Below are positions 6,592-14,573 of a stretch of 18,519 bases of DNA, piece after piece. The DNA is taken from contig CALKFX010000109.1 of NCBI GenBank assembly GCA_938084875.1, positions 1 to 18,519 of the forward strand, read 5' to 3'. A program made the translations under genes and the position numbers. Under the pieces are notes generated by a model. That model was not told the DNA's origin. It did not search any database and saw only the letters and a list, made by a program, of their open reading frames with translations. Source of the stretch: an uncultured Flavobacteriales bacterium (GTDB lineage Bacteria > Bacteroidota > Bacteroidia > Flavobacteriales_D > Parvicellaceae). Position 1 is the first letter of the stretch. Each line of letters opens with the position of its first letter.

Positions 6592-9147
6592 TTATAATTC
6601 TCCAATATTCATGCCAATTGTAAAATGGAATTGTCCTCTATATCCCTTTGCTTGAATTTGAGAGTTGTGATTAACTTCCCCTTGTGCTCCAGGATCTAAT
6701 GGATCAAAACCAAATCCGTAATCAAGACCCAATAACCCAAACATAGGTAAGAAAATTCTTACTCCAAAACCTGCAGATCTTTTGACTTGAAATGGATTGT
6801 ACTTTTTATAATCGTTCCAAGAATTCCCTCCTTCAAGAAAACTTAGAAGATAAACAGTTGCAGATGGATTTAAACTTACAGGATACCTAAGCTCTAAAGT
6901 ATACTTACTAATTAATCTATCTCCAGTACTGGAAGAAATAGTTTGTTCGTCGTATCCTCTGAGTGCAATAATTTCTCTACCATCTAAACTAAATCCTGAA
7001 AGACCACTTCCTCCCAAATAAAATCTTTCAAATGGCGGTGCTCCCAAGTCTTTGTTCCAACCATTAAGTAAGCCAAAACCCAATCTAGCATTAACTACTA
7101 ATTTCTTATCTTTTGAGATAGGGGTAAACCAAGACGAAGTAAATTTGAACTTATTATATTGTAAGAATTTATATTTTTCTTGATCTGTAAGGGTACTATG
7201 GTCTTCTATATTATTAAGCCTGGAGTATGGGTAAACGCTAGATTTTAGCGATAAGGTAATGGAAGAACCGCTTCTTGGATACAATGGCTGATCAATACTA
7301 TTTCTAGAGATTCTCCATTGGACATACGGATTATTTACATAACCATTTGCAAAACTAAATATACTTCCAAAATTATTTAATTTATAATGTTGGTAACCAG
7401 CTTCATAATAAACACTAAAATAATCATCAGGCCATTTCAATCTTTTTCCTAATCCCACCGAAACCCCAGTAATTTTAATAAATCTTCTATTTTCATTTAT
7501 TACATTATTTCCTTCTGCATCTAGAGAATCAAATAAGAATTTTCTATCGTAAGACTGCATAGAATGAAAAGCAGATATGGTAAACGAGTTTGGTTTCTTC
7601 CCACCAAGCCAAGGTTCTGTAAAAGACATGTTGTAACTCTGGAAAAAATAGCCACTAGACTGGGCACGGATGCTCAATCTTTGTCCATCTCCTGACGGCA
7701 ATGGTGACCAGGAACCTTTTTTAAATAATTTTTTTGCAGAAAAGTTATTAAAGGTTAGACCAAGAGTTCCCACCAAAGAATTATTCCCCCAACCTCCGGA
7801 AAGCTCAATTTGGTCATTTGGTCTCTCTACAACTTCATAATCTATATCCACTGTTCCATCTGTTGGGTTAGGCATTGGGTTTACTCCCAACTTCTCAGGG
7901 TCAAAATAACCATTTTGAGCCAACTGTCTTTGTGTTCTTATAATAGCATCTCTAGAAAACAAGTCTCCAGGATGGGTATACATATCTCGAAGAATTACAT
8001 GGTCACTAGTTTTGGTATTTCCATTTACATTAACTTTTTTAATTCTAGCTTGTTTTCCTTCATAAACCTTAATCTCTAAATCTACAGAATCGTATTCAAT
8101 TTTTTTCTCTACTGGAGTAACTTGAAAAAACAGATAGCCATCGTCCATATACAATGAGCTAATATCATTACCATTAGGATTCATAAATAACTTGGTATCC
8201 AAAGTGGCTTGGTCATATAAATCTCCTTTTTTAATTCCCAATATGGTATCTAATAACCCTGTAGAGTATTTTTGGTTGCCTGACCATTCGATATTTCTAA
8301 TGAAGTATTGATTCCCTTCCTCAATTCTAAATAAAATATTTATGGTGTTTTCATCAAAATCAACAATAGTGTCAGAAACTATTTGCGCATCTCTATGAGC
8401 AATCTGCTTATATTTTTCAATTATCTTTTCTTTGTCTTGTTCGAATAACGAATTTTGAAACATAGATCTTTTATAAAACCGATACCATTTTTTTTCTTTG
8501 GTTTCTTTCATCAATCTCTTTATCTTATCGGTAGAGAGTGAAGAATTTCCTTCAATAATTATTTCATTTACTTTATATCTCACACCTTTTTCTATATCAA
8601 TTTTCATGATTTTGCTGTTATTTACAAGCGTATCATTTTTTGTAGATATAGTAGCCTTGGCTTTTAAAAAACCTTTTCCAATAAAATAATTTCTAGAAAT
8701 CTGTTTGACATTCATTTTTAGTGACTCGGAAATTATTTTGCCACTGTAAAGGTCTAAATCGTCTCTTAGTTGGTCGGCCTCAGACTTAGAAATCCCAGAG
8801 AATGAATACCTAGACATTCTAGGACTTTCTTTAAGTTTTATTCTTAAAAAAAGATTTTTTCCCTGTGTTTTTTCTTTGGAAATAGATACCTCACTAAATA
8901 AACCCTGGTTCCATAAATTAGTAATAGCTTTTGATATTTTGTCACTTGGTATAGCAATTTTCTCTCCTCTAACTAGTCCAGATTTTTGAATTACCATTTC
9001 GTGATCTAAATGAACAACACCATCAATAGAAATACCTGCTAGGGTATATTCTCTTGGCGAAAGCTGGTAATTTGTATAAGATTCCTGGCCATAAATATTA
9101 TTAACAGCTAAGATTAGAACTAATATAATTTTAATATATCTATTCAT
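6592..9147 (-). CDS. bamA: Outer-membrane protein assembly factor BamA (Omp85)
   Basis: Central subunit of the machine that inserts beta-barrel proteins in the outer membrane. The 851 residues comprise a signal peptide (1-20), five POTRA domains (about 36-107, 111-188, 190-277, 280-363 and 367-442) and a 16-strand barrel from about 447 (LSGGWGNNSLVGTLGLTF) to the end. The barrel-lumen motif of Omp85 proteins is present as LRGYD at 729-733 (VRGF/VRGY in others). FDPEKLGVNPMPNPTDGTVD (415-434) at POTRA 5 is typical of Bacteroidota BamA. Its start overlaps the uppS stop by 8 bases, implying translational coupling, and the two ompH genes follow with 2-3 base gaps. The C-terminus ends FTIGMNIGEL rather than in an aromatic residue. 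Confidence 0.95.
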   Translation of the reverse strand: MNRYIKIILVLILAVNNIYGQESYTNYQLSPREYTLAGISIDGVVHLDHEMVIQKSGLVRGEKIAIPSDKISKAITNLWNQGLFSEVSISKEKTQGKNLFLRIKLKESPRMSRYSFSGISKSEADQLRDDLDLYSGKIISESLKMNVKQISRNYFIGKGFLKAKATISTKNDTLVNNSKIMKIDIEKGVRYKVNEIIIEGNSSLSTDKIKRLMKETKEKKWYRFYKRSMFQNSLFEQDKEKIIEKYKQIAHRDAQIVSDTIVDFDENTINILFRIEEGNQYFIRNIEWSGNQKYSTGLLDTILGIKKGDLYDQATLDTKLFMNPNGNDISSLYMDDGYLFFQVTPVEKKIEYDSVDLEIKVYEGKQARIKKVNVNGNTKTSDHVILRDMYTHPGDLFSRDAIIRTQRQLAQNGYFDPEKLGVNPMPNPTDGTVDIDYEVVERPNDQIELSGGWGNNSLVGTLGLTFNNFSAKKLFKKGSWSPLPSGDGQRLSIRAQSSGYFFQSYNMSFTEPWLGGKKPNSFTISAFHSMQSYDRKFLFDSLDAEGNNVINENRRFIKITGVSVGLGKRLKWPDDYFSVYYEAGYQHYKLNNFGSIFSFANGYVNNPYVQWRISRNSIDQPLYPRSGSSITLSLKSSVYPYSRLNNIEDHSTLTDQEKYKFLQYNKFKFTSSWFTPISKDKKLVVNARLGFGLLNGWNKDLGAPPFERFYLGGSGLSGFSLDGREIIALRGYDEQTISSSTGDRLISKYTLELRYPVSLNPSATVYLLSFLEGGNSWNDYKKYNPFQVKRSAGFGVRIFLPMFGLLGLDYGFGFDPLDPGAQGEVNHNSQIQAKGYRGQFHFTIGMNIGEL

Positions 9148-9889
9148 TAGAATCTAGTAGTTGTTCCGATGTTTTTCCAAATCTTCTTTCTCTTTTTTGA
9201 TAGTCAAAAATTGCTTTATAAAAATTCTTCTTCTTAAAATCTGGCCATAAAATTTTTGTAAAATAAAGCTCTGTATATGCCAATTGCCACATTAGAAAAT
9301 TACTTACTCTATTTTCTCCGCTAGTTCTAATTAATAATTCTGGATCTGGATAATCAGATGTACTCAAATAAGAACTTATTAATTCTTCATTTATTGCACT
9401 AGAGTCTAACTCTCCATTTACAACTTCTTTAGTCATCTTTTGCACAGCAAGAGAAATCTCTCTTCTTGAACTGTAACTCAATGCCAAAATAAGAGTTATT
9501 TTTTTATTGTTTTTTGTACTTTGTTTTGCTTCTCCAAGGGCTTTTTGGCAAGATTTTGGAAGAAATTCAATGTCGCCAATGGTGGCTAGCTTTACACCCT
9601 TACTGTTAAGTTCGTCAACTTCGCTGTATATAGATTGGACTAATAAATCCATTAATGCAGAAATTTCTTCTTTAGGTCTGCTCCAATTTTCAGAACTAAA
9701 AGCGTACAAGGTAAGATATTCAACACCTATTTCAGCTGCAGCGGTCAAAGCTTCTCTTACTGAACCTACCCCATTAGTATGTCCAAAAATTCTCATCTCT
9801 CCCTTCTTCTTGGCCCATCTTCCGTTACCATCCATAATGATGGCCACGTGCTTAGGAATTCTAGTACTATCTAAATTAAAATCTTTCAT
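9140..9889 (-). CDS. uppS: Isoprenyl transferase / undecaprenyl diphosphate synthase
   Basis: Makes the C55 undecaprenyl diphosphate carrier used for peptidoglycan and surface polysaccharides by cis-condensation of isopentenyl diphosphate on farnesyl diphosphate at the inner face of the membrane. The 249 residues carry the family signatures in order: IIMDGNGRWAKKKG (17-30) with catalytic Asp20, FGHTNG (35-40), YAFSSENWSRP (62-72), and near the end RTSGENRVSNFLMWQ followed by YTELYFTKILWPDF, where the Arg residues and Glu bind diphosphate and magnesium. Length is usual. It sits between the porG-like gene (31-base gap) and bamA (8-base overlap), an order widely kept in Bacteroidota. Confidence 0.96.
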   Translation of the reverse strand: MKDFNLDSTRIPKHVAIIMDGNGRWAKKKGEMRIFGHTNGVGSVREALTAAAEIGVEYLTLYAFSSENWSRPKEEISALMDLLVQSIYSEVDELNSKGVKLATIGDIEFLPKSCQKALGEAKQSTKNNKKITLILALSYSSRREISLAVQKMTKEVVNGELDSSAINEELISSYLSTSDYPDPELLIRTSGENRVSNFLMWQLAYTELYFTKILWPDFKKKNFYKAIFDYQKRERRFGKTSEQLLDSNE

Positions 9890-9920
9890 AAAAAATGAAT
9901 TTCAAGAAATGTTTATTTGG

Positions 9921-10760
9921 TTACCATTTTGGACAAACTACATCCTTAAAAAATTCATACGTTAAAATAATGCCACTTACAGCATACCAATCCTTATTAC
10001 TAGCATCTCCTCTTTGTAAACCGTAACTTGAACTGTTTAGGCCTTGAGGAAATCCAGATCTATCACTCATTTGAGCTGCTTCTGGACTAACTGCTGCAAG
10101 TGCTGCTAAATCTGGGTAAAGGCCACTTACATCATCAAAATAATCTGTGAAAGTTTTTCTCATTCCATACTCTAAGCTAAATGACAAATGATGAGTAATA
10201 TTCATTTTGACACCTACTCCAAAGGGAATAACTATTTGGTTTCTAGAGTATTTTTTTACAATTTCATTATTATCATTTCTCAAAATACTTCCTTGTCCTT
10301 CAGTACCCAAGGGTTGCAATTCCACCCATTCTCCACCAGATTTTCCTTTAGGGTTCATTCTCATATAATTAATACCAGCAAAAAAGTAAGGAGAGCCAAA
10401 ATCGGGTTTATCTGTGTGGTTTTGACCAGGATGAAATTTAAAAAAATCTATCTCAATAATAGGACCAAACTCAATAACTTCAGATTTAAATTCTAGGTTT
10501 CGATAAATTTGACTTTCATCTCCTGACTTACTGTCATTGGCCTTTAACTTATTATACATTAAATGAAATCTCAGAGACATTCTCTCGTTGGGGAAATCGG
10601 TTTTATAAACTAGACCAAGACATAAATCTTGTTGCGAAAAATGGCTTTTATTTAAGTCACCAATGTAATAACCAGTTCCCGAAAAAAACCCAAATTCAGA
10701 AACCTGTGAAATGGAGCTCAGGCTAATTAAAAATGTTGTGAGTAAAATTAAATTTTTCAT
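9921..10760 (-). CDS. porG: PorG-like (DUF6089) outer-membrane beta-barrel protein of the type IX secretion system
   Basis: A 279-residue outer-membrane barrel. Signal peptide about 1-18 (cleavage before QVSEFG), then SEFGFFSGTGYYIGDLNKSHF (21-41), the conserved opening of DUF6089 proteins. A series of alternating, aromatic-rich strands follows (LRFHLMYNKL, EFGPIIEIDFF, YFFAGINYMRMNP, LSFSLEYGMRKTFTDYFDDVSG), ending in FFKDVVCPKW. In Porphyromonas gingivalis the DUF6089 protein PorG is encoded just before uppS and bamA and is an outer-membrane partner of the PorK/PorN ring of the T9SS. The gene here has the same position, so I infer the same role; family membership itself is clearer than function. 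The window also encodes a likely T9SS cargo (14574-15788). A 58-base gap separates it from nadK upstream. Confidence 0.78.
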   Translation of the reverse strand: MKNLILLTTFLISLSSISQVSEFGFFSGTGYYIGDLNKSHFSQQDLCLGLVYKTDFPNERMSLRFHLMYNKLKANDSKSGDESQIYRNLEFKSEVIEFGPIIEIDFFKFHPGQNHTDKPDFGSPYFFAGINYMRMNPKGKSGGEWVELQPLGTEGQGSILRNDNNEIVKKYSRNQIVIPFGVGVKMNITHHLSFSLEYGMRKTFTDYFDDVSGLYPDLAALAAVSPEAAQMSDRSGFPQGLNSSSYGLQRGDASNKDWYAVSGIILTYEFFKDVVCPKW

Positions 10761-10818
10761 CTAGCTAAAACTAATCAGTGAAATTACAAAAGATATTATA
10801 GGAAAACCTTAAAAAGAG

Positions 10819-11700
10819 TTAATTTCTTGAATCTTTACCCCAAAATAACTTGTTTCTTATAGTTTTAAAGAAATTATGATCCGGTAACTCTATTAGATTA
10901 ATAGAAAAATCTGCTTTGCTTATAAATATTTCTTCATTGTTTTCTATAGATACAGATCTACTATCCATAGTTAAAAGAAATTGACTTTCTCTAGATTCTG
11001 CTCTTAATCTTATCACTACATCATCACCAACTACCATTGGTCTAAGATTTAAATTATGGGGAGAAACAGGCGTAATTACGAAATTATTAGAACCAGGAGA
11101 AATTATTGGCCCTCCACAAGACAATGAATAAGCTGTTGAACCTGTAGGGGTAGAGATAATTAGACCATCGGCCCAATAAGAATTTAAAAACTCATTATCC
11201 AAGAAAGCATCAATTTTCAACATGGAAGAAGAGTCTTTTTTATGAACCGTAATCTCGTTTAGTGCAAAATTAGAGGTCTTAATTACAGACAAAGTTTTAC
11301 TTTTTACTTGAAGTAAAGATCTCTTATCTAATTTATAGTCTTTATTTTTTAGTGCTTTTACAGCTAAAACTATATCCTCTTGAGTAATATTTGCTAAAAA
11401 CCCTAGTCTTCCAGCATTAATTCCTAAAACTGGAATATTGCTGTCTTTAATCATGGTAACCGTATCTAGTAGAGTTCCATCACCACCAAAACTTATCAAA
11501 AGATCAATTCCATTGGCAGATAAATCTTGACCATTAAAAAAATTTATATTAAATCTTTCAATTAATGAAGAATTTTCTTCTAAAGATTGATGGATAAATA
11601 GCTGAGTATTTAGCTCGTCTTTTAAAGTAACTATAAGCGCCTCTAAAAATTTTAAACTATTCTCAGAAATAGACTTTCCGTATATAGCAATATTCTTCAC
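10819..11700 (-). CDS. nadK: NAD kinase
   Basis: Phosphorylates NAD+ to NADP+ in the cytosol with ATP or polyphosphate. The 293 residues contain the diagnostic GGDGT motif at 72-76 (catalytic Asp74), NAGRLGFLANI (95-105), the Asn-Glu pair in FALNEITVH (145-153), and the glycine-rich TPTGSTAYSLSCGGPI (184-199) that closes over the NAD site. Length and domain order are normal. It starts one base after the stop of the CBS-ACT gene, so the two are almost certainly translated from one message. The 58-base gap to the porG-like gene downstream contains no hairpin terminator that I can see. Confidence 0.95.
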   Translation of the reverse strand: MKNIAIYGKSISENSLKFLEALIVTLKDELNTQLFIHQSLEENSSLIERFNINFFNGQDLSANGIDLLISFGGDGTLLDTVTMIKDSNIPVLGINAGRLGFLANITQEDIVLAVKALKNKDYKLDKRSLLQVKSKTLSVIKTSNFALNEITVHKKDSSSMLKIDAFLDNEFLNSYWADGLIISTPTGSTAYSLSCGGPIISPGSNNFVITPVSPHNLNLRPMVVGDDVVIRLRAESRESQFLLTMDSRSVSIENNEEIFISKADFSINLIELPDHNFFKTIRNKLFWGKDSRN

Positions 11701-11701
11701 T

Positions 11702-12364
11702 CTAAACTTCTAAATAGTTAATTAAATGATCGTATCTATCTTTGTTTTGATTGGCTATTTCTTCATCGCTAAATATTTCATCTATGGTGTAGTCATATCT
11801 AGAAAAGGTTTGCAAAACAGCTCCTAAATTGGTTTGGGTAATTTTAATTGTAAGTTTTATTTGGTTTGTTCCTTCAACAAAATCGTTGTAAAAAGCAAGA
11901 ATTTTAGAGTCGTTACTTTCAATAATTTGAGCTATTTCTGAAAACTTATAATCCATTTTATTTAAATACAGGATTAAAGTTGCTCCATTTTGAGTAAAAC
12001 TTGATTGATTACTAAAAATATTTAAAACGTTTTTTCCACTTATAGACCCTTTATAATTGTTTTGATTGTCACAAACAGGAACTACACTTAAGTTATAATT
12101 TGAAAGAAGTAGCATAATTTGAAATAAATGGGCATTTCCAAAAACAAACTGCTGCTTGCCAATAAAATTAATTTTAGAGATTAATTCCTTTGAATTATTG
12201 AAATCGTAAATCATATCATCAGAAATCAAACCAACAAATTCAGAGCCACTTACAACCGGCAGATGATTTACTTTAAACTCATCCATCCAGTTCAAAGCCT
12301 TTTCTATAGACTCATCAATTTTTATAGGTGGAACATCATTTTGTATTAAATCAATTGCCTTCAT
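11702..12364 (-). CDS. CBS-domain pair with C-terminal ACT-like domain (putative nucleotide-sensing regulator)
   Basis: A 220-residue soluble protein. Residues about 1-115 are two CBS repeats (first: ALNWMDEFKVNHLPVVSGSEFVGLISDDMI at 23-52; second: LLLSNYNLSVVPVCDNQNNYKGSISGKNVL at about 85-114), a module that usually binds adenine nucleotides. Residues about 125-205 look like an ACT-type ligand domain (TLILYLNK, FSEIAQIIESNDSKILAFYN, IKLTIKITQTNLGAVLQTFSRYDYTI), giving the CBS-CBS-ACT layout of AcuB-like proteins. It has no catalytic motif. It is the first gene of the minus-strand envelope cluster and lies one base before nadK. A regulatory role toward NAD kinase is my inference from that pairing and from the ligand class. 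The domain calls are by eye; the ACT part is the less certain. Confidence 0.82.
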   Translation of the reverse strand: MKAIDLIQNDVPPIKIDESIEKALNWMDEFKVNHLPVVSGSEFVGLISDDMIYDFNNSKELISKINFIGKQQFVFGNAHLFQIMLLLSNYNLSVVPVCDNQNNYKGSISGKNVLNIFSNQSSFTQNGATLILYLNKMDYKFSEIAQIIESNDSKILAFYNDFVEGTNQIKLTIKITQTNLGAVLQTFSRYDYTIDEIFSDEEIANQNKDRYDHLINYLEV

Positions 12365-12421
12365 TTATTATAATTATTTGTAAAAATACAATTAAAGTAG
12401 CGATTAAGATAAATTGTCTTT

Positions 12422-12429
12422 TAATTTTG
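12422..12429 (+). promoter_or_regulatory. Candidate Bacteroidota -7 promoter element (TAATTTTG) for pdxJ
   Basis: TAATTTTG matches the Bacteroidota -7 consensus TAnnTTTG and ends 4 bases before the pdxJ ATG at 12434. If used, transcription would begin at or next to the start codon. I find no TTG at the usual -33 spacing, so support rests on the -7 match alone. Confidence 0.35.
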
Positions 12430-12433
12430 TGTC

Positions 12434-13153
12434 ATGATCGCATTAAGTGTAAATATCAACAAAATTGCAACATTGAGAAATGCTAGAGGAGGAATTATAC
12501 CCAATGTTATTCAACATGCTAAAAACATAGAACTTTTTGGGGCTAATGGAATTACTGTTCACCCAAGGCCTGATGAGAGACATATAACTTATCAAGATGT
12601 TAGAGAATTAAAGAAGGTTCTAAAAGTGGAACTAAATATTGAAGGAAATCCAAAAGAAAATTCTTTTATAGATCTGGTTTTAGAAACTAGACCTAGTCAA
12701 GTTACCTTAGTTCCTGATGAAAGTGGTCAACTAACTTCCGATCATGGCTGGGATACAATAAAAGAAAAAGACTTTTTATTTGAAATGATTCAACTTTTTT
12801 CAAAAAACCATATAAGAACCTCTTTATTTATAAATCCAGAAGTAAAACATGTACAAGGAGCTAAGGAAATTGGATCAGATAGAATAGAACTTTATACAGA
12901 AAGTTATGCAAGTTCTAGTGTTTCAGATTTTGAAAAAGCTATTGAACCATTTGTAAAAGCAGCCAATAAAGCCAATGAATTGGGAATAGAAATAAATGCT
13001 GGGCATGATTTAAATCTGGAAAATTTAAAATTCTTTGCAACAAATATTCCAAACTTAAAAGAAGTCTCTATTGGTCATGCACTGATTGCAGATGCTCTAA
13101 ATTATGGAATGGAAAATACAGTTAATCTTTATCTCAGAGCTCTTTTAAAATGA
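12434..13153 (+). CDS. pdxJ: Pyridoxine 5'-phosphate synthase
   Basis: Last step of de novo vitamin B6 synthesis: condenses 3-amino-2-oxopropyl phosphate with 1-deoxy-D-xylulose 5-phosphate to pyridoxine 5'-phosphate in a TIM barrel. The 239 residues carry NINKIATLRNARGG (7-20), GITVHPRPDERHI (39-51) with catalytic His43 and Arg45, LNIEG with Glu70, TLVPDESGQLTSDHGWD (91-107), NAGHDLNLEN with His191, and SIGHALI (212-218). The usual NIDHIATLRNARG start of E. coli PdxJ is replaced by NINKIATLRNARG, which I believe is normal for Bacteroidota. Its TGA overlaps the ATG of the hydrolase gene by 4 bases, so the pair is translationally coupled. It is divergent from the CBS-ACT gene across 69 bases. 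No pdxA is visible. Confidence 0.95.
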   Translation: MIALSVNINKIATLRNARGGIIPNVIQHAKNIELFGANGITVHPRPDERHITYQDVRELKKVLKVELNIEGNPKENSFIDLVLETRPSQVTLVPDESGQLTSDHGWDTIKEKDFLFEMIQLFSKNHIRTSLFINPEVKHVQGAKEIGSDRIELYTESYASSSVSDFEKAIEPFVKAANKANELGIEINAGHDLNLENLKFFATNIPNLKEVSIGHALIADALNYGMENTVNLYLRALLK

Positions 13154-13911
13154 AACTTAATTTCAAAAAAATAGGTGAAGGAAAACCACTATTAATATTA
13201 CATGGATTATTCGGCTCCTCTGACAACTGGGGAACACTTGGAAAGAAATTCGCCGAAAATAATTTGGTTTATTTAATAGATCTTAGAAACCATGGCAGAT
13301 CTCCTCACAGCAAAGAGATGAATTATGACCTTATGGCGGATGATTTGCTTGAGTTAATGGAGGATGAAAACATTAATTCTCCTATAATTCTTGGGCACTC
13401 TATGGGAGGGAAGGCAGCTTTATTATTTGCAGAAAAATATCCAAAACATATAGATAAATTAATTGTGGCTGACATTGGAACAAAGGCTTATCCCATGCAC
13501 CACGATGAGATTCTAAAAGGGTTAAACAGTGTTAACTTACAAGAAATTTCAAGTAGAACTCAGGCACAGCAATCTATCCAAGTTCATATTGACAATTTAG
13601 GTATCCAACAATTTTTGCTAAAGAACTTATATTGGATTGAAAAAGGAAGATTAGCATGGAGAATGAATCTTAAAGATATAGAGAAAAATATTGGAGAGAT
13701 TTTAGTGAAAATCAACGTCCACAAAAATCCTATTGATACACTTTTTATTCGTGGAGAAATGTCCAATTATATATTGGAAGAAGATTTTCAAAGCATACTA
13801 GAATATTTTCCCAATGGGAGAATCAAAACAATTCCTAAGGTCGGACATTGGTTACATGCTGAAAATCCAATAGAATTTTACCAAATTGTAAATGAATTTG
13901 TCAGCCAATAA
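13150..13911 (+). CDS. Alpha/beta-hydrolase fold esterase (YbfF-like)
   Basis: A 253-residue soluble alpha/beta hydrolase. The oxyanion-hole strand-turn LHGLFGSSDNW (17-27), DLRNHGRSP (44-52) and nucleophile elbow GHSMGG with Ser84 are clear. The likely triad partners are Asp108 (VADIG) and His233 (VGHWLHAENP), the arrangement reported for E. coli YbfF. The cap region is helical (about 118-180, EKGRLAWRMNLKDIEKNI). There is no signal peptide, so it should be cytosolic. The natural substrate is unknown; relatives hydrolyse short-chain esters and acyl-CoA in vitro. It is coupled to pdxJ by an ATGA overlap and ends 12 bases from the convergent lipoprotein gene, with no terminator hairpin in between. 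Confidence 0.88.
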   Translation: MKLNFKKIGEGKPLLILHGLFGSSDNWGTLGKKFAENNLVYLIDLRNHGRSPHSKEMNYDLMADDLLELMEDENINSPIILGHSMGGKAALLFAEKYPKHIDKLIVADIGTKAYPMHHDEILKGLNSVNLQEISSRTQAQQSIQVHIDNLGIQQFLLKNLYWIEKGRLAWRMNLKDIEKNIGEILVKINVHKNPIDTLFIRGEMSNYILEEDFQSILEYFPNGRIKTIPKVGHWLHAENPIEFYQIVNEFVSQ

Positions 13912-13923
13912 AAAGGAAGTGAT

Positions 13924-14565
13924 TTACTGCTTGTTGAGTTGCATCTCAATATCAATTTCAGAGTTTATTGTAAAACCCATTGTGTCAATTACAAATGGTA
14001 TTATCCCTTTTAGAAAACAAATGTCTTGTTGAATTGACAATATTTGATAATCGGATACCAATCCAGTTGTTAAATCTGTAATTAGTAAGTTGTTATCATC
14101 ATTGGATAATTCCCAGGTTCCTTCACTAGTAATATCAATAGGAACACCTGGCAAGGTTTGTCCAAGAATATCAATTCCTTCAGTAACAAAATTTAATGAA
14201 TTTGAGCAAGTATATTCTGGAAATTGAAAGTACCAATAGCCAGCATCATTAGCTTCTCCTGAAACAGTTTGGCTTCCTAAAATAGGAATATCAATTTGTG
14301 TCTCATATTGTAAATTGGTAATATTCCAATCACCATTTAATAAGTAGGAATTTGAATATATACACGAACCATTGTCGTCAGTGGCATTTGGATTGTAATT
14401 GATTGAATTTGAGTCTGTACATCCTAGTATAATACAAGAATTATCGTCCTTATCAGCCGATGGATTATAATTAGTTGCTGTTGGATCTGTACATCCATCT
14501 TTCCCGCAAGATGCTAATATAAAGCTTAAGAATAGAATACTCGATATTTTTAAAAATCTTTTCAT
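13924..14565 (-). CDS. Lipoprotein with two GCTD-type repeats and a beta-rich C-terminal domain
   Basis: A 213-residue lipoprotein: the signal peptide ends in the lipobox LASC, so Cys20 should be lipidated. Residues 24-71 are two tandem 24-residue repeats (GCTD..A.NYNP.A..DDNSC), each with a Cys pair and an Asp-rich loop. This motif is frequent in surface proteins of marine Bacteroidota. Residues about 75-213 are beta-rich and begin LLNGDWNITNLQYE, with a later GTWELSNDDNNLLIT; the pattern suggests a lipocalin-like small barrel, but I cannot name a family. It is the last gene of a three-gene minus-strand unit, 8 bases after the T9SS-sorted EEP enzyme. Its function is unknown; surface exposure and ligand or calcium binding are inferences. 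Confidence 0.83.
   Translation of the reverse strand: MKRFLKISSILFLSFILASCGKDGCTDPTATNYNPSADKDDNSCIILGCTDSNSINYNPNATDDNGSCIYSNSYLLNGDWNITNLQYETQIDIPILGSQTVSGEANDAGYWYFQFPEYTCSNSLNFVTEGIDILGQTLPGVPIDITSEGTWELSNDDNNLLITDLTTGLVSDYQILSIQQDICFLKGIIPFVIDTMGFTINSEIDIEMQLNKQ
14353..14496 (-). repeat. Two tandem 24-codon GCTD repeats in the lipoprotein gene
   Basis: Residues 24-47 and 48-71 of the lipoprotein align without gaps: both begin GCTD, contain NYNP followed by an Asp-rich stretch, and have their second Cys at repeat position 21. The Cys spacing (25 and 44, 49 and 68) suggests one disulfide per repeat. The DNA copies have diverged, so this is not a recent duplication. Confidence 0.85.
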
Positions 14566-14573
14566 ATAAATTG

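Noticed and set aside
7810..8079. An 89-codon plus-strand open frame inside bamA
   Set aside because: Antisense to the POTRA region of bamA; its hydrophobic look comes from complementing Lys/Asn/Asp-rich codons.
9507..9965. A 152-codon plus-strand open frame
   Set aside because: It lies antisense across uppS and the end of the porG-like gene, both of which have clear family motifs; it has no recognisable domain.
10188..10496. A 102-codon plus-strand open frame
   Set aside because: Antisense shadow of the porG-like gene, with a composition that mirrors its codons.
12376..12393. Inverted repeat TTGTA-AAAA-TACAA in the gap between the CBS-ACT gene and pdxJ as an operator
   Set aside because: The arms are only 5 bases in a very AT-rich gap and no -7 element is placed convincingly beside them; chance is a sufficient explanation.
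13912..13923. Terminator between the hydrolase gene and the convergent lipoprotein gene
   Set aside because: Only 12 bases with no inverted repeat or T tract.
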